A stretch of 64,000 nt of DNA. Origin: Verrucomicrobiaceae bacterium (GTDB lineage Bacteria > Verrucomicrobiota > Verrucomicrobiia > Verrucomicrobiales > Verrucomicrobiaceae). The stretch covers positions 62,001 through 126,000 of the forward strand of contig CANNQP010000003.1 in assembly GCA_947507875.1 (NCBI GenBank), written 5' to 3'. Both the position numbers and the translations under genes were made by a program. The stretch's first letter is position 1. The number at the start of each line of letters is the position of its first letter. Of the stretch, positions 1 through 8,322 are shown in pieces. Under the pieces are notes generated by a model. It made no database searches, had not been told where the DNA came from, and saw only the letters and a program-made list of their open reading frames with translations.

Positions 1-508
1 GCGCGAGCTTCGTCACATCACGTCGACTGCCGTCGGAATAATGAGCACTAACCTTAAGCTGCTGCGCCATTTTCGGCTTCAACGTGATGCGCGAGGGCTC
101 AACAACGATCTCTTTCAAAGAGGGCTCATTTGGCTGCGTGTACGGCATGCCCTCGGCGATCCAGCGCACGAGTGTCTGATAAGATTCGGATCCCGGTTCG
201 AGATGCTTGCCCCCCGTGTGCGGCACAATGGCAGCGCCTTTGGTGATGAGCAGGCTTTCTTCCGGCGCGGGCGGGAACACACGGCGACCTTTGCCCTGCT
301 TGACGATGGCCTCGTAGTCCTCTTCGGGTTCAAAGCCCAGCACGCTGAGGCGAAAGCCGCGCTGGCCGGTGATCGCCTTCGCATGGCAGGCGCCTGCATT
401 ACAGCCCGCTTTCGTCAAAATGGGCTGAATGTCACGCACGAAGCTCAGTGGCTCCGCAGCGAAACCAGCCGTGGCGAGGCAGCAGAGGATAAGGTTGATC
501 CGTAGCAT
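1..508 (-). CDS. Secreted cytochrome-like protein, DUF1549/DUF1553 (PSD1) type, N-terminal part
   Basis: Partial gene: it starts at 508 and runs off the left edge, so only about 169 residues are visible. It opens with a short signal peptide ending near residue 17. Then comes a cysteine motif CNAGACH (Cx4CH) followed by the GFRLSVLGF stretch and the WIAEGMPY segment. These are typical of the N-terminal domain of verrucomicrobial and planctomycetal DUF1549 proteins. A bacterial Ig-like (BIG2) domain seems to begin near residue 140. The DUF1549 and DUF1553 parts would lie beyond the edge and are not seen. It is the last visible gene of the operon that starts at 8067, 45 nt after the DUF1592 gene. 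The Cx4CH spacing differs from a normal heme c site, so heme binding is uncertain. The physiological role of the family is not established. Confidence 0.8.
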   Translation of the reverse strand, partial: MLRINLILCCLATAGFAAEPLSFVRDIQPILTKAGCNAGACHAKAITGQRGFRLSVLGFEPEEDYEAIVKQGKGRRVFPPAPEESLLITKGAAIVPHTGGKHLEPGSESYQTLVRWIAEGMPYTQPNEPSLKEIVVEPSRITLKPKMAQQLKVSAHYSDGSRRDVTKLA

Positions 509-553
509 TTCAGACAAACCTACGCGGCAATGTCACCAGTTTTGGCATGAGAT

Positions 554-3500
554 TCAGTTTCTTGCGACTGCATTCCTTCCACGCATCTCACGGAACTGGC
601 GGCTTGTCACAACATGCTCCACCAGGGTTCCAAAGCGCAGGTCGCTCTTCATCATCTGCTCGATCAGCGGCTTGTCGGAAAGTTGCACGCTGCGGCCCAG
701 CGCGTAGCCCAGCAGTTTACGGCAAAACTGACGCGTGAAGTCGTCGCGACGTTTCGTCAGCAGGTAGTCGCGGAGATCGGCGAGGCCATCGATCTTCGTG
801 CCATCGGGTAAAACGGTCTTCGTTTCGGCCGGGCGGGCACGACCGATGGCGTCAAAGCCCTCCAAGGCAAAGCCGTAAGGATCGATGCGCTTGTGGCAGC
901 CCATGCAGTTCTCATCGCGACTGTGTCGCTCGATGAGCTGGCGCTCGGTGAGGTCAGCAGGAGCCTCTTCAGGCAAAACAGGCACACCTTTCGGCGGTAT
1001 GGGAAGTTTTTCACCCAGCACGACCTCCGTGAGCCAGGTGCCACGCAGAATGGCGCTGTTGCGCGAAGCTCCAGCCTGTTTGGCGAGTGTCGCCGCGAAA
1101 CCGAGAATGCCACCGCGGCCTTGAGCGTGGAGATCGTCGATGCGTTTCCAAGAAGGATTCTCCCGCAGAGTGAGAGAACCCTCAGATTGTTTCTCTGAAA
1201 TTCTAATCTGTGGGTTTTTTGAATCTGCGGGAAAACCCGTCTCATAGTGCTTCGCGAGTTCCGCGTTCACAAAGGTGTGATCCGCATCGAGCAGACTCAG
1301 GATGCTGCGGTTGTTTTGGATGAGGTCGATGAAGAAGCGGGTGACTTCTTCCTGCATGTCGTCGCGAAGATCGAGGAAGGTCGGGAAGTGCCGTTCGCTC
1401 TTTTCTTCGAGCGTGGCGACGTCACGCACGTGCAGGTATTGGCAGCCAAACTCAAGCGCCAGGCGACGCACCTTGTCGCTCTTCAACATGCGGCGAGTCT
1501 GGCCAATCAGGTCATCAAGCTCACTGGATCGCAGTTCCTCATCGGGCGCGGAAGACCACAAAAAGTAGCTGAGCCTCGTCGCAAGCTCCTGTGGGCTCAC
1601 CGGCCCGGTTTTGGCAGGCGCTTTCTCCCCGCGATACAAAAACGCGGGCGAAGTCAGCACGCGCACCAGCATCAGCCGCGGATCAAAGGCTCGAAGGCCG
1701 TTGCTCTCTTTTTCGCTTAGCGGACGCCGCCATGCTTGTTCGGCAAAGGCGAGCACGGCAGCCTTTTGAGGCTCGATGGCGGTTTTTTGCTGCTCTTTGA
1801 ACTTGGCGGCGGCTTTCAGGATCGGCTCGCGCATCGGTTCGAAGGCGCTGGGCTTCGCATCTTGCGTGGCGAACTGGAAAAGCTGCTCAAAGACGTCCAC
1901 CTGCTTGAGAGGAGCCTCGCTGACCAAGAGCAGTTCGTCCCAAACATGGTCGAGTTCGCGCGATTCGGCCTCGGAGAGCATCAAACGGCGCAAAGGCTCG
2001 TCTTCGCGATGGAATAGCGTCAGCGTGACCACCTCGTCCACCGGCACGATGCGCGTGTAGCAGAGCGCGATGGGGAACAAGGCACGAAACTCATCGAAAG
2101 CGGCTTCGAAACGGCTACGCGCCGCGCTGGCCTCGTTCACGATGATCGGCGCGCTGTGCTGCGTGACGAGGTTGTTGTCGCTCCACTGGCCGCTTTTGAT
2201 TCCCGTCTCCGATTTACCCGCCACGAGGCTGTTTGAAGTATCCGGCTTCTCGGTGTGCACGCGCATCTGCACGCTGCCGTGGGTTTTGGAGGCCAGTTTG
2301 CCGTTCACGACGAACTCCGTGCCATTCGCGAGTGCAGCGGGAATCGTCACTTCCAGCACCGAAGGCGCTTTGGCGGTGAGATCGGTCGGATGGTTCCGAT
2401 CCAACCGATCATTCAAAAAGCTCCGCAGCAGTGGTGAGTTCAGCGGAAAGTCCTTCTCCAAAGACTGCCGCACCTTCACCGCGAGTTCCGGCGAAGGCTT
2501 CTTCCGCCACTCCGCGATGGGCGCGGGCACATCCGGCGCGGCTTCGAGGCTCGCGGGCTGGCTGAGGAAATGCCACGCGCCATGTGGATTGCCCTTCAAG
2601 ATATTCGGCGAGACGTCTTTCGCGAGATCCCAAGTCTTCGAGCCATCGCTGAGCGTGAGGTTGATGGCGGTGAGGTCGCAGGCGTGGCTGCCATCGCGCG
2701 GACCGATGACCAAAGCGACGACTTGGCCGGGCTCGACGCGCACGTTTTCAAACGGACCCATTGGCAAAACGGTCGCGCCTTTGGTTTCGCCTTTCGCGAG
2801 CACCTCGCTGGTGTGACCACGACGCACTTCGAGCGCCCAGGTGACGCCGTTGCCGCATTCGGGATGCGCGTCGGAAACATCACCGTGAAGGCGGAGCGTG
2901 CCCGCCTTCTCACATTTCCAGGCGATGACCGAGGCACGCGTCGGTGAGGGATGCGTGGCGACGCTGTGCGCCTGCATCACCCCCGGCGTGCGCACGGTGG
3001 CATCGGAGGAGTTGGCGAGCACGCTGAGCGCCTGCTCGCCCTGCCAGCCTTGGATGAAGTTGTAATCGGGAGTGCCCAGCATCTTCTTCGTCAGCAGCGG
3101 TTCGAGCTTCGTGGTGCCCAGACCGAGGTATTCACGCCACGCGGCGATCAAAACAGGGTCCGCTTCGTCTTTGCCACCTGCGATGGCGTTCAGGCACTGC
3201 TCGGTGCTCGCGATGATTCTCTCACGCTGCTCTTCGAGGTGCTTCACGAGCGCGGGAAGGCCGTTGATTGGCAAATCGGGCCTTCCGGCAGCGACGAGGC
3301 GCGGATTCTGCCAGATGACTTCATCGCCCTCGCTGCCATCGCCCGCGTCGGTGGTGGTCAAATAAAGCGTCACATCGCGGTCGGAAGTGAGTTTGACGCG
3401 CATCTCGTGATTCGCGGCAAGTGGCGTCACGGGCTCCTGCCAGGCCTTCGGGCCGTTTTCCTTGCCGATGTGGCCGACGTTGGCAAATCGCCATAAAACC

Positions 3501-4399
3501 TGCTGCCAGGGCTCGATGTCGGTCACGGTGAGCTTCTTCTCGCGAAACTTCACCCGCAGCGGATCGAGCAAAACGGATGGTTTCGGGCTTATGAGCGCCT
3601 CACGGAGGATTTGAAGGTATTTCGGGCTCAAACCGACCGCGCTGATGTGGCCTTGAAGTGAATCGAGATACCTCGCGAGCGGCAGGCGACCGCTTCCAGT
3701 GCCGGTATCGAGCTTGATGCCCTGCGCAGAGGTTTGCGCCGCCTTTCCTGTGGTGGTGTGTTTCGCATAAATGCCGCGGATGCGTGCCAGAGCCTCGTCC
3801 GTCCAATCCTGTGCCGAGGTGCTCGCCGACCAGCGCATGCCATGCGGCGTGAAAACCGCATGCGCAGCAACTTCCTTCGCCGCATCGAGATACTTGGTGA
3901 GCAACGCGGGCGACATGACGAGTGCCGCACCGGCATTGGTGAATCCTTCGCCCGCTGCGCCATCGACGGGGAACTCACGCGCGGGATCGAGCGACTCGAC
4001 ACCGGTCAGATCGCGCAGCGTGTAGGTGTATTCCATGTTCGACAGCCGCCGCAGCACGACGGAGCCGGGATCGCCTGCATTGGCGAGGGCGATTTGATCC
4101 AACGTGCCACGCACCCAATCCGTGAGCTGCTTTTTCTCCGTTGGGGAGAATTGCTTTTCCTTCTTCGGCGGCATTTCGTCCATCTCGATCTGCTCCAGCA
4201 CGTTTTCCCAGATGTGCGGCTCCTTTTGAATGTCGTAGGCTTCGAGATCGAGATCGCCCTTCTGCTTTTCAGTGGAGTGACAGTTGAGGCAGTGGGTTTG
4301 AAGGAGGGCGCGCGGTTCGATGGCACGAGCAGATGAAATCAGCACACAAAGCGCCCCTGCAGTGGCTGCTCGAAAAAGAATGTCTATGGTGATGTTCAT
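554..4399 (-). CDS. Secreted cytochrome c-like PSD protein with DUF1587/1592/1588/1585 domains
   Basis: 1281 residues with a signal peptide (cleavage after about residue 26). A planctomycete-type cytochrome c segment carries CLNCH at residues 37-41. Next is a DUF1587-like region (the NMEYTYTLRDLTG segment near 120), then a long central region probably including a carbohydrate-binding-like beta domain. DUF1595, DUF1592 and DUF1588 fill the last 450 residues, with a second CxxCH (CMGCH, residues 1165-1169) followed by IDPYGFALEGFD, and DUF1585 is at the C-terminus. Two CxxCH sites suggest a di-heme periplasmic protein. In Verrucomicrobia and Planctomycetes these proteins pair genetically with DUF1552 proteins, as here (6035-7366). 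The gene lies 38 nt after the sulfatase in the same operon. The domain order is recognised from sequence; the biochemical role is unknown, with redox help in glycan breakdown an inference. Confidence 0.88.
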   Translation of the reverse strand: MNITIDILFRAATAGALCVLISSARAIEPRALLQTHCLNCHSTEKQKGDLDLEAYDIQKEPHIWENVLEQIEMDEMPPKKEKQFSPTEKKQLTDWVRGTLDQIALANAGDPGSVVLRRLSNMEYTYTLRDLTGVESLDPAREFPVDGAAGEGFTNAGAALVMSPALLTKYLDAAKEVAAHAVFTPHGMRWSASTSAQDWTDEALARIRGIYAKHTTTGKAAQTSAQGIKLDTGTGSGRLPLARYLDSLQGHISAVGLSPKYLQILREALISPKPSVLLDPLRVKFREKKLTVTDIEPWQQVLWRFANVGHIGKENGPKAWQEPVTPLAANHEMRVKLTSDRDVTLYLTTTDAGDGSEGDEVIWQNPRLVAAGRPDLPINGLPALVKHLEEQRERIIASTEQCLNAIAGGKDEADPVLIAAWREYLGLGTTKLEPLLTKKMLGTPDYNFIQGWQGEQALSVLANSSDATVRTPGVMQAHSVATHPSPTRASVIAWKCEKAGTLRLHGDVSDAHPECGNGVTWALEVRRGHTSEVLAKGETKGATVLPMGPFENVRVEPGQVVALVIGPRDGSHACDLTAINLTLSDGSKTWDLAKDVSPNILKGNPHGAWHFLSQPASLEAAPDVPAPIAEWRKKPSPELAVKVRQSLEKDFPLNSPLLRSFLNDRLDRNHPTDLTAKAPSVLEVTIPAALANGTEFVVNGKLASKTHGSVQMRVHTEKPDTSNSLVAGKSETGIKSGQWSDNNLVTQHSAPIIVNEASAARSRFEAAFDEFRALFPIALCYTRIVPVDEVVTLTLFHREDEPLRRLMLSEAESRELDHVWDELLLVSEAPLKQVDVFEQLFQFATQDAKPSAFEPMREPILKAAAKFKEQQKTAIEPQKAAVLAFAEQAWRRPLSEKESNGLRAFDPRLMLVRVLTSPAFLYRGEKAPAKTGPVSPQELATRLSYFLWSSAPDEELRSSELDDLIGQTRRMLKSDKVRRLALEFGCQYLHVRDVATLEEKSERHFPTFLDLRDDMQEEVTRFFIDLIQNNRSILSLLDADHTFVNAELAKHYETGFPADSKNPQIRISEKQSEGSLTLRENPSWKRIDDLHAQGRGGILGFAATLAKQAGASRNSAILRGTWLTEVVLGEKLPIPPKGVPVLPEEAPADLTERQLIERHSRDENCMGCHKRIDPYGFALEGFDAIGRARPAETKTVLPDGTKIDGLADLRDYLLTKRRDDFTRQFCRKLLGYALGRSVQLSDKPLIEQMMKSDLRFGTLVEHVVTSRQFREMRGRNAVARN

Positions 4400-4437
4400 G
4401 GTTGGAAAGTTTGGATGGCCCTTGTGCCTTTGTGGAA

Positions 4438-5994
4438 TCAGCGTGTTGCCTTCGGCAGGTGCGGCAGCAGCTTGTCGAAGAGGTCCTGCTGCTCGTTGAG
4501 CGCGGCGAGGTGCTCCGTATTGCTGGCAAGGTTCTCGCGCTCAAGCGGATCAGTCTGGTAGTCGTAGAGTTCGACGGACTCGATTTGAGCCGTGATGCGG
4601 GGCTTTTCGGTGCTGAGGTCGGCACGGCGCCATTCGATGTAGCGGTAGCGCGGTGTGCGCAGCGCCCAACCCATGATGCCATCCTTGGCTGATCGTGGAG
4701 CCATTTGGCTGATCGCAGCCTCGTGCAGTGTGTGGGTCTCGCCGCGCATCAACGGCACTAGGCTTTTGCCTTCCACGTGTTGTGGCACCGGCAGATTGGC
4801 GAGTTCGCAGAGCGTGGGATAGATGTCGAGGAACTCCACGATCTTGGTGACGCGTAGCGACTGCTTTTGATGCGGCGTGGCGATGATCAGCGGCGCGCGG
4901 GTTGCGTCCTCGTAGTTGGTGACTTTGCCCCAATGACCGTGCTCACCCAGATGGAAGCCATGATCGCCCCAGAGGCAGATGATGGTGTTGTCGGCTATGC
5001 CCGTCTCTTCGAGCGTCTTCATCAGAAGACCTACCTGCGCGTCAATGTAGGAGACACAGGCCGCGTAGCCGTGGATGAGCTCGCGCTGCTGTGATTCGGA
5101 AATCGGGCCGATCTTCGGCACATCGGAGTAAGCGCGTAGCTCACCCGAGTGGCTGTAAAACGCGAGGTCGTGCGGGCTGGCCTTCGGCAGGTTTTGCACC
5201 GGAGCGAGCGGAAGCGAGGCGCGATCGTAGAGGTCCCAGTATTTCTTCGGCGCGATGAATGGCAGATGAGGCTTCACAAAACCGACTGCGAGGAAAAAAG
5301 GGCGGCCTTGCTCTTTGAACTCGCGGATGCGCTTGGCCGCGGTGAAGGCCACGCCGCCGTCGTGGTAGGCGTTGTCCGCGATGTCGCAGCCTTCTGTTGC
5401 TGGCCCTGAGGCGGGCTTGCCCTGCGAGGCAAGCTCGACCAGCCGAGTTTTGGTCGCAGGGTCCTGGTAACCACCCGGCGCGGGTTTTTCCCCGGGAGCC
5501 ATCTCCCAAGGGCCATAGGGCACGGTCCACGAGGCGCGGTCGTTCCCCGCATCCACCGTGCGCCCATCGAAGACCTTGTGCAGCGGATGTGTGATGTAGC
5601 CGTGATTCCTGAACTGCTGCGGCAGCGTGACGAGATCCGGGAAGCGGGTGCGCAGGATGTCTTGCGGTTGCGTGGGATTAAAAAACACGCGCGTCGAGTC
5701 GGGTCGAAGCCCGGTGAGCACGCTCATCCGCGATGGAGCGCAGAATGACACCTGGCAATAGCTTGAGGTGAACAGCGTGCCACGCGAGGCAAGACGGTCG
5801 ATGTTCGGCGACTTGATCCACGAAGCACCGTAGCAGCCCAGCAGCGGCTTCAAGTCATCGACGACGATGAATAGAACGTTTGGCTTTTTCGGCGGTGCAT
5901 CAGCGTGCAGTGCGACGAGCGGAGCAAGCACCAGCGCCATGAGGAGAGAACGACAAAAAGATTGGAGACAGAAAAATAGGTTTCTGTTCTTCAT
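4438..5994 (-). CDS. Secreted sulfatase, iduronate-2-sulfatase-like (S1 family)
   Basis: 518 residues if translation starts at the ATG at 5994, which precedes a good signal peptide (basic MKNRN start, hydrophobic core to about residue 30). Metal-binding Asp residues are at 46-47. The sulfatase signature CAPSR lies at residues 85-89; its Cys85 would be converted to formylglycine by a maturase not seen in the window. A later GDHGFHLGEHGHWGK segment is typical of iduronate-2-sulfatase-like enzymes. It should hydrolyse sulfate esters of a glycan in the periplasm. It sits between the DUF1552 gene (40 nt upstream) and the DUF1592 gene in a GntR-led operon. The Shine-Dalgarno GGAGA at 6002-6006 lies inside a perfect 20-bp inverted repeat whose other arm codes for residues 9-16, so translation could be gated by RNA structure. 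The substrate cannot be told from sequence. Confidence 0.93.
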   Translation of the reverse strand: MKNRNLFFCLQSFCRSLLMALVLAPLVALHADAPPKKPNVLFIVVDDLKPLLGCYGASWIKSPNIDRLASRGTLFTSSYCQVSFCAPSRMSVLTGLRPDSTRVFFNPTQPQDILRTRFPDLVTLPQQFRNHGYITHPLHKVFDGRTVDAGNDRASWTVPYGPWEMAPGEKPAPGGYQDPATKTRLVELASQGKPASGPATEGCDIADNAYHDGGVAFTAAKRIREFKEQGRPFFLAVGFVKPHLPFIAPKKYWDLYDRASLPLAPVQNLPKASPHDLAFYSHSGELRAYSDVPKIGPISESQQRELIHGYAACVSYIDAQVGLLMKTLEETGIADNTIICLWGDHGFHLGEHGHWGKVTNYEDATRAPLIIATPHQKQSLRVTKIVEFLDIYPTLCELANLPVPQHVEGKSLVPLMRGETHTLHEAAISQMAPRSAKDGIMGWALRTPRYRYIEWRRADLSTEKPRITAQIESVELYDYQTDPLERENLASNTEHLAALNEQQDLFDKLLPHLPKATR

Positions 5995-6021
5995 CTTTTT
6001 ATCTCCAATCTTTTTGTCGTT
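5949..6021. repeat. Perfect 20-bp inverted repeat around the sulfatase start codon
   Basis: The arms at 5949-5968 and 6002-6021 are exact reverse complements, 33 nt apart. Inside, 5969-5974 and 5981-5986 form a further 6-bp pairing. In the mRNA (minus strand) the 5' arm holds the Shine-Dalgarno GGAGA of the sulfatase and the 3' arm lies within its signal-peptide codons, while the start codon (5992-5994) is in the loop. This would sequester the ribosome-binding site. It may be a translational switch, or the scar of an inverted duplication. Confidence 0.85.
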
Positions 6022-6034
6022 TGAGACCGCATCC

Positions 6035-7366
6035 TCACACTTCCTCCAGCATGAGTTTCGCATCACCGAAGGTCTTCGGGCGCACGTCCATCTTGTCCAT
6101 CATCGACATGAAGAGGCGGCAAAGCTGGCGGTCGGGCTTGTCTTTGTAGTCGAGCGTGCGGCCAGTCTTGAGCCTGCCGCCGGCGCCGCCGAGGACGATG
6201 ACGGGGAGCTGATCATTGTCGTGCTTGGCTCCGGCCATCATGCTGGAGCAGTGCATGAGCATCGTGTTGTCCAGCAGCGTGCGCTCGCCTTCGCGAACGC
6301 TGTCCATCTTCCGCGCAAGGTAAGCGAGTTGCTGCATGAAGAGCTGATTCACCTTGAGGTAGTCCTCGCCGTCGCTGTGCGAAAGCAGGTGATGGATCAT
6401 GTAGTCGATGCCGTGGCCGGGCTGCTGCACGCTAGGCAGATTTGGGAAACGCAGGGCGCTGTGGTCGTTGTTGAGCTTCAGCGTGGTGATGCGCGTGGTG
6501 TCCGTTTGAAAGCCGAGCACGAGGATGTCGCACATGAGCTTCATGTGCTCGGCGATGTCCTGCGGGATGCCATCGGCGGGGCGTTGCATATTGGGTTTGT
6601 CCAAAGTGGGCCGCCAGCCTTGCAGTTCGCCGCGTTTGCCGGCGTTTTCGATGCGCTTCTCCACCTCGCGCACGCTGTCGAGATACTCGTCGAGCTTCCG
6701 CTGGTCGCTGGTGCTGATGTCGCGGCGCAAATCCTGCGCATCGGACAGCACGGCATCGAGCACGCTTTTGTCCGCAGGCGAGGCCTCATCTTTGAAGAGA
6801 CGGTCAAAGGCCAGCGCGGGGTAAAGCTCCAGCGGCGTCGGCGTGGTCGGCGAACTCCACGAGATGTGGGAGCTGTAGAGCATCGAGTAGTTTTTGTGCA
6901 CCGATGGATTCGACTTCTCGCAGGCCAAAACGAGGCTCGGCACCTTCGTGGAGCGTCCGTAGGTCTGGGCGAGCATTTGATCAAAGCTCGTGCCGCTGCG
7001 GATCTCGCCACCGCTCGCGATGGGCGCGCCGGAGAGCATGTTGCCGGTCTGCGAGGAGTGGATGTTCCCTTTGCGTGCCTCCTCGTGATACAAACCGCGC
7101 ACAAAGAGCAATCGCTCGCGGAAGTCCTTCAGCGGCTCCAGTACGCGACCGAGTTCCATCGCCTTTCCTTCGCCCCTCGCCCACCATTCCTTCGATTGGA
7201 AGCCATTGCCGGAAAACGTGACGCAAAGGCGCACCGGAGCCTCGCTCGCCGGTTTGTTTTTCTTCGGCTCATCGCCCCAAACATTGACGGACTCCATCCA
7301 CGGCAGCGCCATGGTGACGCCTGCGCCACGCAGGAAGGCTCGACGGTTGAATCGGTGGGTGTTCAT
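6035..7366 (-). CDS. DUF1552 family protein, Tat-exported
   Basis: 443 residues. A twin-arginine signal (RRAFLRG at residues 8-14, then a hydrophobic stretch) directs Tat export of a folded, possibly cofactor-bearing protein. The rest matches the DUF1552 family as I know it: an N-terminal VTFSGNGFQ-type strand, a central stretch rich in conserved charges, and the LPVIVLGGAGG and TGRTLDY segments near the C-terminus. DUF1552 resembles the DUF1501/alkaline-phosphatase-like fold but its activity is unproven. DUF1552 and DUF1592 genes are commonly neighbours in Verrucomicrobia, Planctomycetes and myxobacteria, and here they flank the sulfatase. It is the second gene of the GntR-led operon, 41 nt after the regulator. 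Confidence 0.9.
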   Translation of the reverse strand: MNTHRFNRRAFLRGAGVTMALPWMESVNVWGDEPKKNKPASEAPVRLCVTFSGNGFQSKEWWARGEGKAMELGRVLEPLKDFRERLLFVRGLYHEEARKGNIHSSQTGNMLSGAPIASGGEIRSGTSFDQMLAQTYGRSTKVPSLVLACEKSNPSVHKNYSMLYSSHISWSSPTTPTPLELYPALAFDRLFKDEASPADKSVLDAVLSDAQDLRRDISTSDQRKLDEYLDSVREVEKRIENAGKRGELQGWRPTLDKPNMQRPADGIPQDIAEHMKLMCDILVLGFQTDTTRITTLKLNNDHSALRFPNLPSVQQPGHGIDYMIHHLLSHSDGEDYLKVNQLFMQQLAYLARKMDSVREGERTLLDNTMLMHCSSMMAGAKHDNDQLPVIVLGGAGGRLKTGRTLDYKDKPDRQLCRLFMSMMDKMDVRPKTFGDAKLMLEEV

Positions 7367-7407
7367 GAGGGTGCTTGGTCTTGTTCTTGGCTCTTAGCGT
7401 GGTCGCA

Positions 7408-8067
7408 TCATGCATTGGTTGGCATAACCGGAAGCCATTCGCGCCAGCCTTGGATGTGGTCGCGCATCTTCCGCTCGCAGACCGATGGTGGCTGGGTTCT
7501 GAAGCACTCAAGGAGACCTTGGTGCGCGGTCACGGTCTCGTCACGAGTATCGAGCTTCTGTCCTTGATGCTGCCGGTGCAGTCTTCCGAGCCAAAGATCC
7601 AATTCACCCAACATGGAACGCCACAGCTTCATTAGACGCCCGTTCCCGGATGCTTGGATGATGATCTCATGAAATTCCAGATCAAGATGGGTGACATCCA
7701 AGATCGACTTTGCTCGGGCGGTGGCACGGATGTTCTTTTCGAGCCGTCGTGGATTCGCCCGGAGAGTCGGTGCCGCCAGTCGCGCGGCCAGAGGTTCCAG
7801 CGTGAGACGCAACACATAGAGTTCCTCAAAATCCCCAGGCGAAAGTTCCTTCACGTACGCTCGTCCCGTGACACTGAACTCCACCAGGCCATCACGCTCC
7901 AGCGCAAACAATGCTTCGCGGACAGGAACCCGACTCACCCCCAACTCTCGCGCCACAGCGACCTCTGCCAAAAGGGAACCGGGTTGGCTTTGACCACTGA
8001 TGATCCGACGACGAAGCAGGTCGGTAGCGTATTCAGAGCGAGATGATAAATCAGACAATTTGCGCAT
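7408..8067 (-). CDS. GntR family transcriptional regulator with FCD ligand domain
   Basis: 219 residues from the ATG at 8067. An N-terminal winged helix (about residues 8-75) has the GntR signature LGVSRVPVREALFALERDGLV. A helical FCD domain (about 90-210) carries likely metal and ligand residues: the Asp and His of LDLEFHE, the His of AHQGL and the His of MRDHI. Such proteins bind palindromes and let go on binding an organic acid or sugar acid. It is the first gene of an operon with DUF1552, sulfatase, DUF1592 and DUF1549 genes, so it probably senses a product of glycan breakdown. A perfect palindrome at 8071-8101 ends 3 nt before the start codon, pointing to autoregulation. An in-frame GTG at 8103 inside the palindrome is less likely as start. 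No clear Shine-Dalgarno is visible. Confidence 0.9.
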   Translation of the reverse strand: MRKLSDLSSRSEYATDLLRRRIISGQSQPGSLLAEVAVARELGVSRVPVREALFALERDGLVEFSVTGRAYVKELSPGDFEELYVLRLTLEPLAARLAAPTLRANPRRLEKNIRATARAKSILDVTHLDLEFHEIIIQASGNGRLMKLWRSMLGELDLWLGRLHRQHQGQKLDTRDETVTAHQGLLECFRTQPPSVCERKMRDHIQGWREWLPVMPTNA

Positions 8068-8070
8068 AAT

Positions 8071-8101
8071 GTATACCGTTTGAGTCAACCAAACGGTATA
8101 C
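8071..8101. promoter_or_regulatory. Palindromic operator upstream of the gntR-type gene
   Basis: Perfect inverted repeat GTATACCGTTT-N9-AAACGGTATAC. The arms cover 8071-8081 and 8091-8101, and each holds the self-palindromic GTATAC, a core often seen in sites of FCD-type GntR proteins. It lies directly before the regulator start (8067), so binding would block transcription of the whole five-gene operon. A second, imperfect inverted repeat follows at about 8109-8129. Assignment of the site to this regulator is inference from position. Confidence 0.75.
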
Positions 8102-8322
8102 ACTATGGAATTCTTTCCACGGAAGAATTTACACTATCGCCTCACTGAACGACATAACCTTCGCCCTCACTTCATTCGATGCAATTTGCAGCATGACCAT
8201 GAACGGATCGGAGGTTGTTTGCCATCCACGCGCCGCGACCTCAGTTGATCCACCCACTCATGCCGGAGCATGCGCAATAACTCTTTTTTTGCAGTTCAGG
8301 CCGGGCGGTTGGCTACAACTCA

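Noticed and set aside
5867..7567. Long open plus-strand frame (566 codons) opposite the sulfatase and DUF1552 genes
   Set aside because: It is antisense to two well-supported genes, has no family motif and reads as an Arg/His/Val-rich shadow typical of high-GC DNA.
8255..8295. CATGC-CGGA-GCATG hairpin followed by a T7 run as a terminator
   Set aside because: The stem is only 5 bp and the T run is about 12 nt away and on the strand opposite to the gene that ends here.
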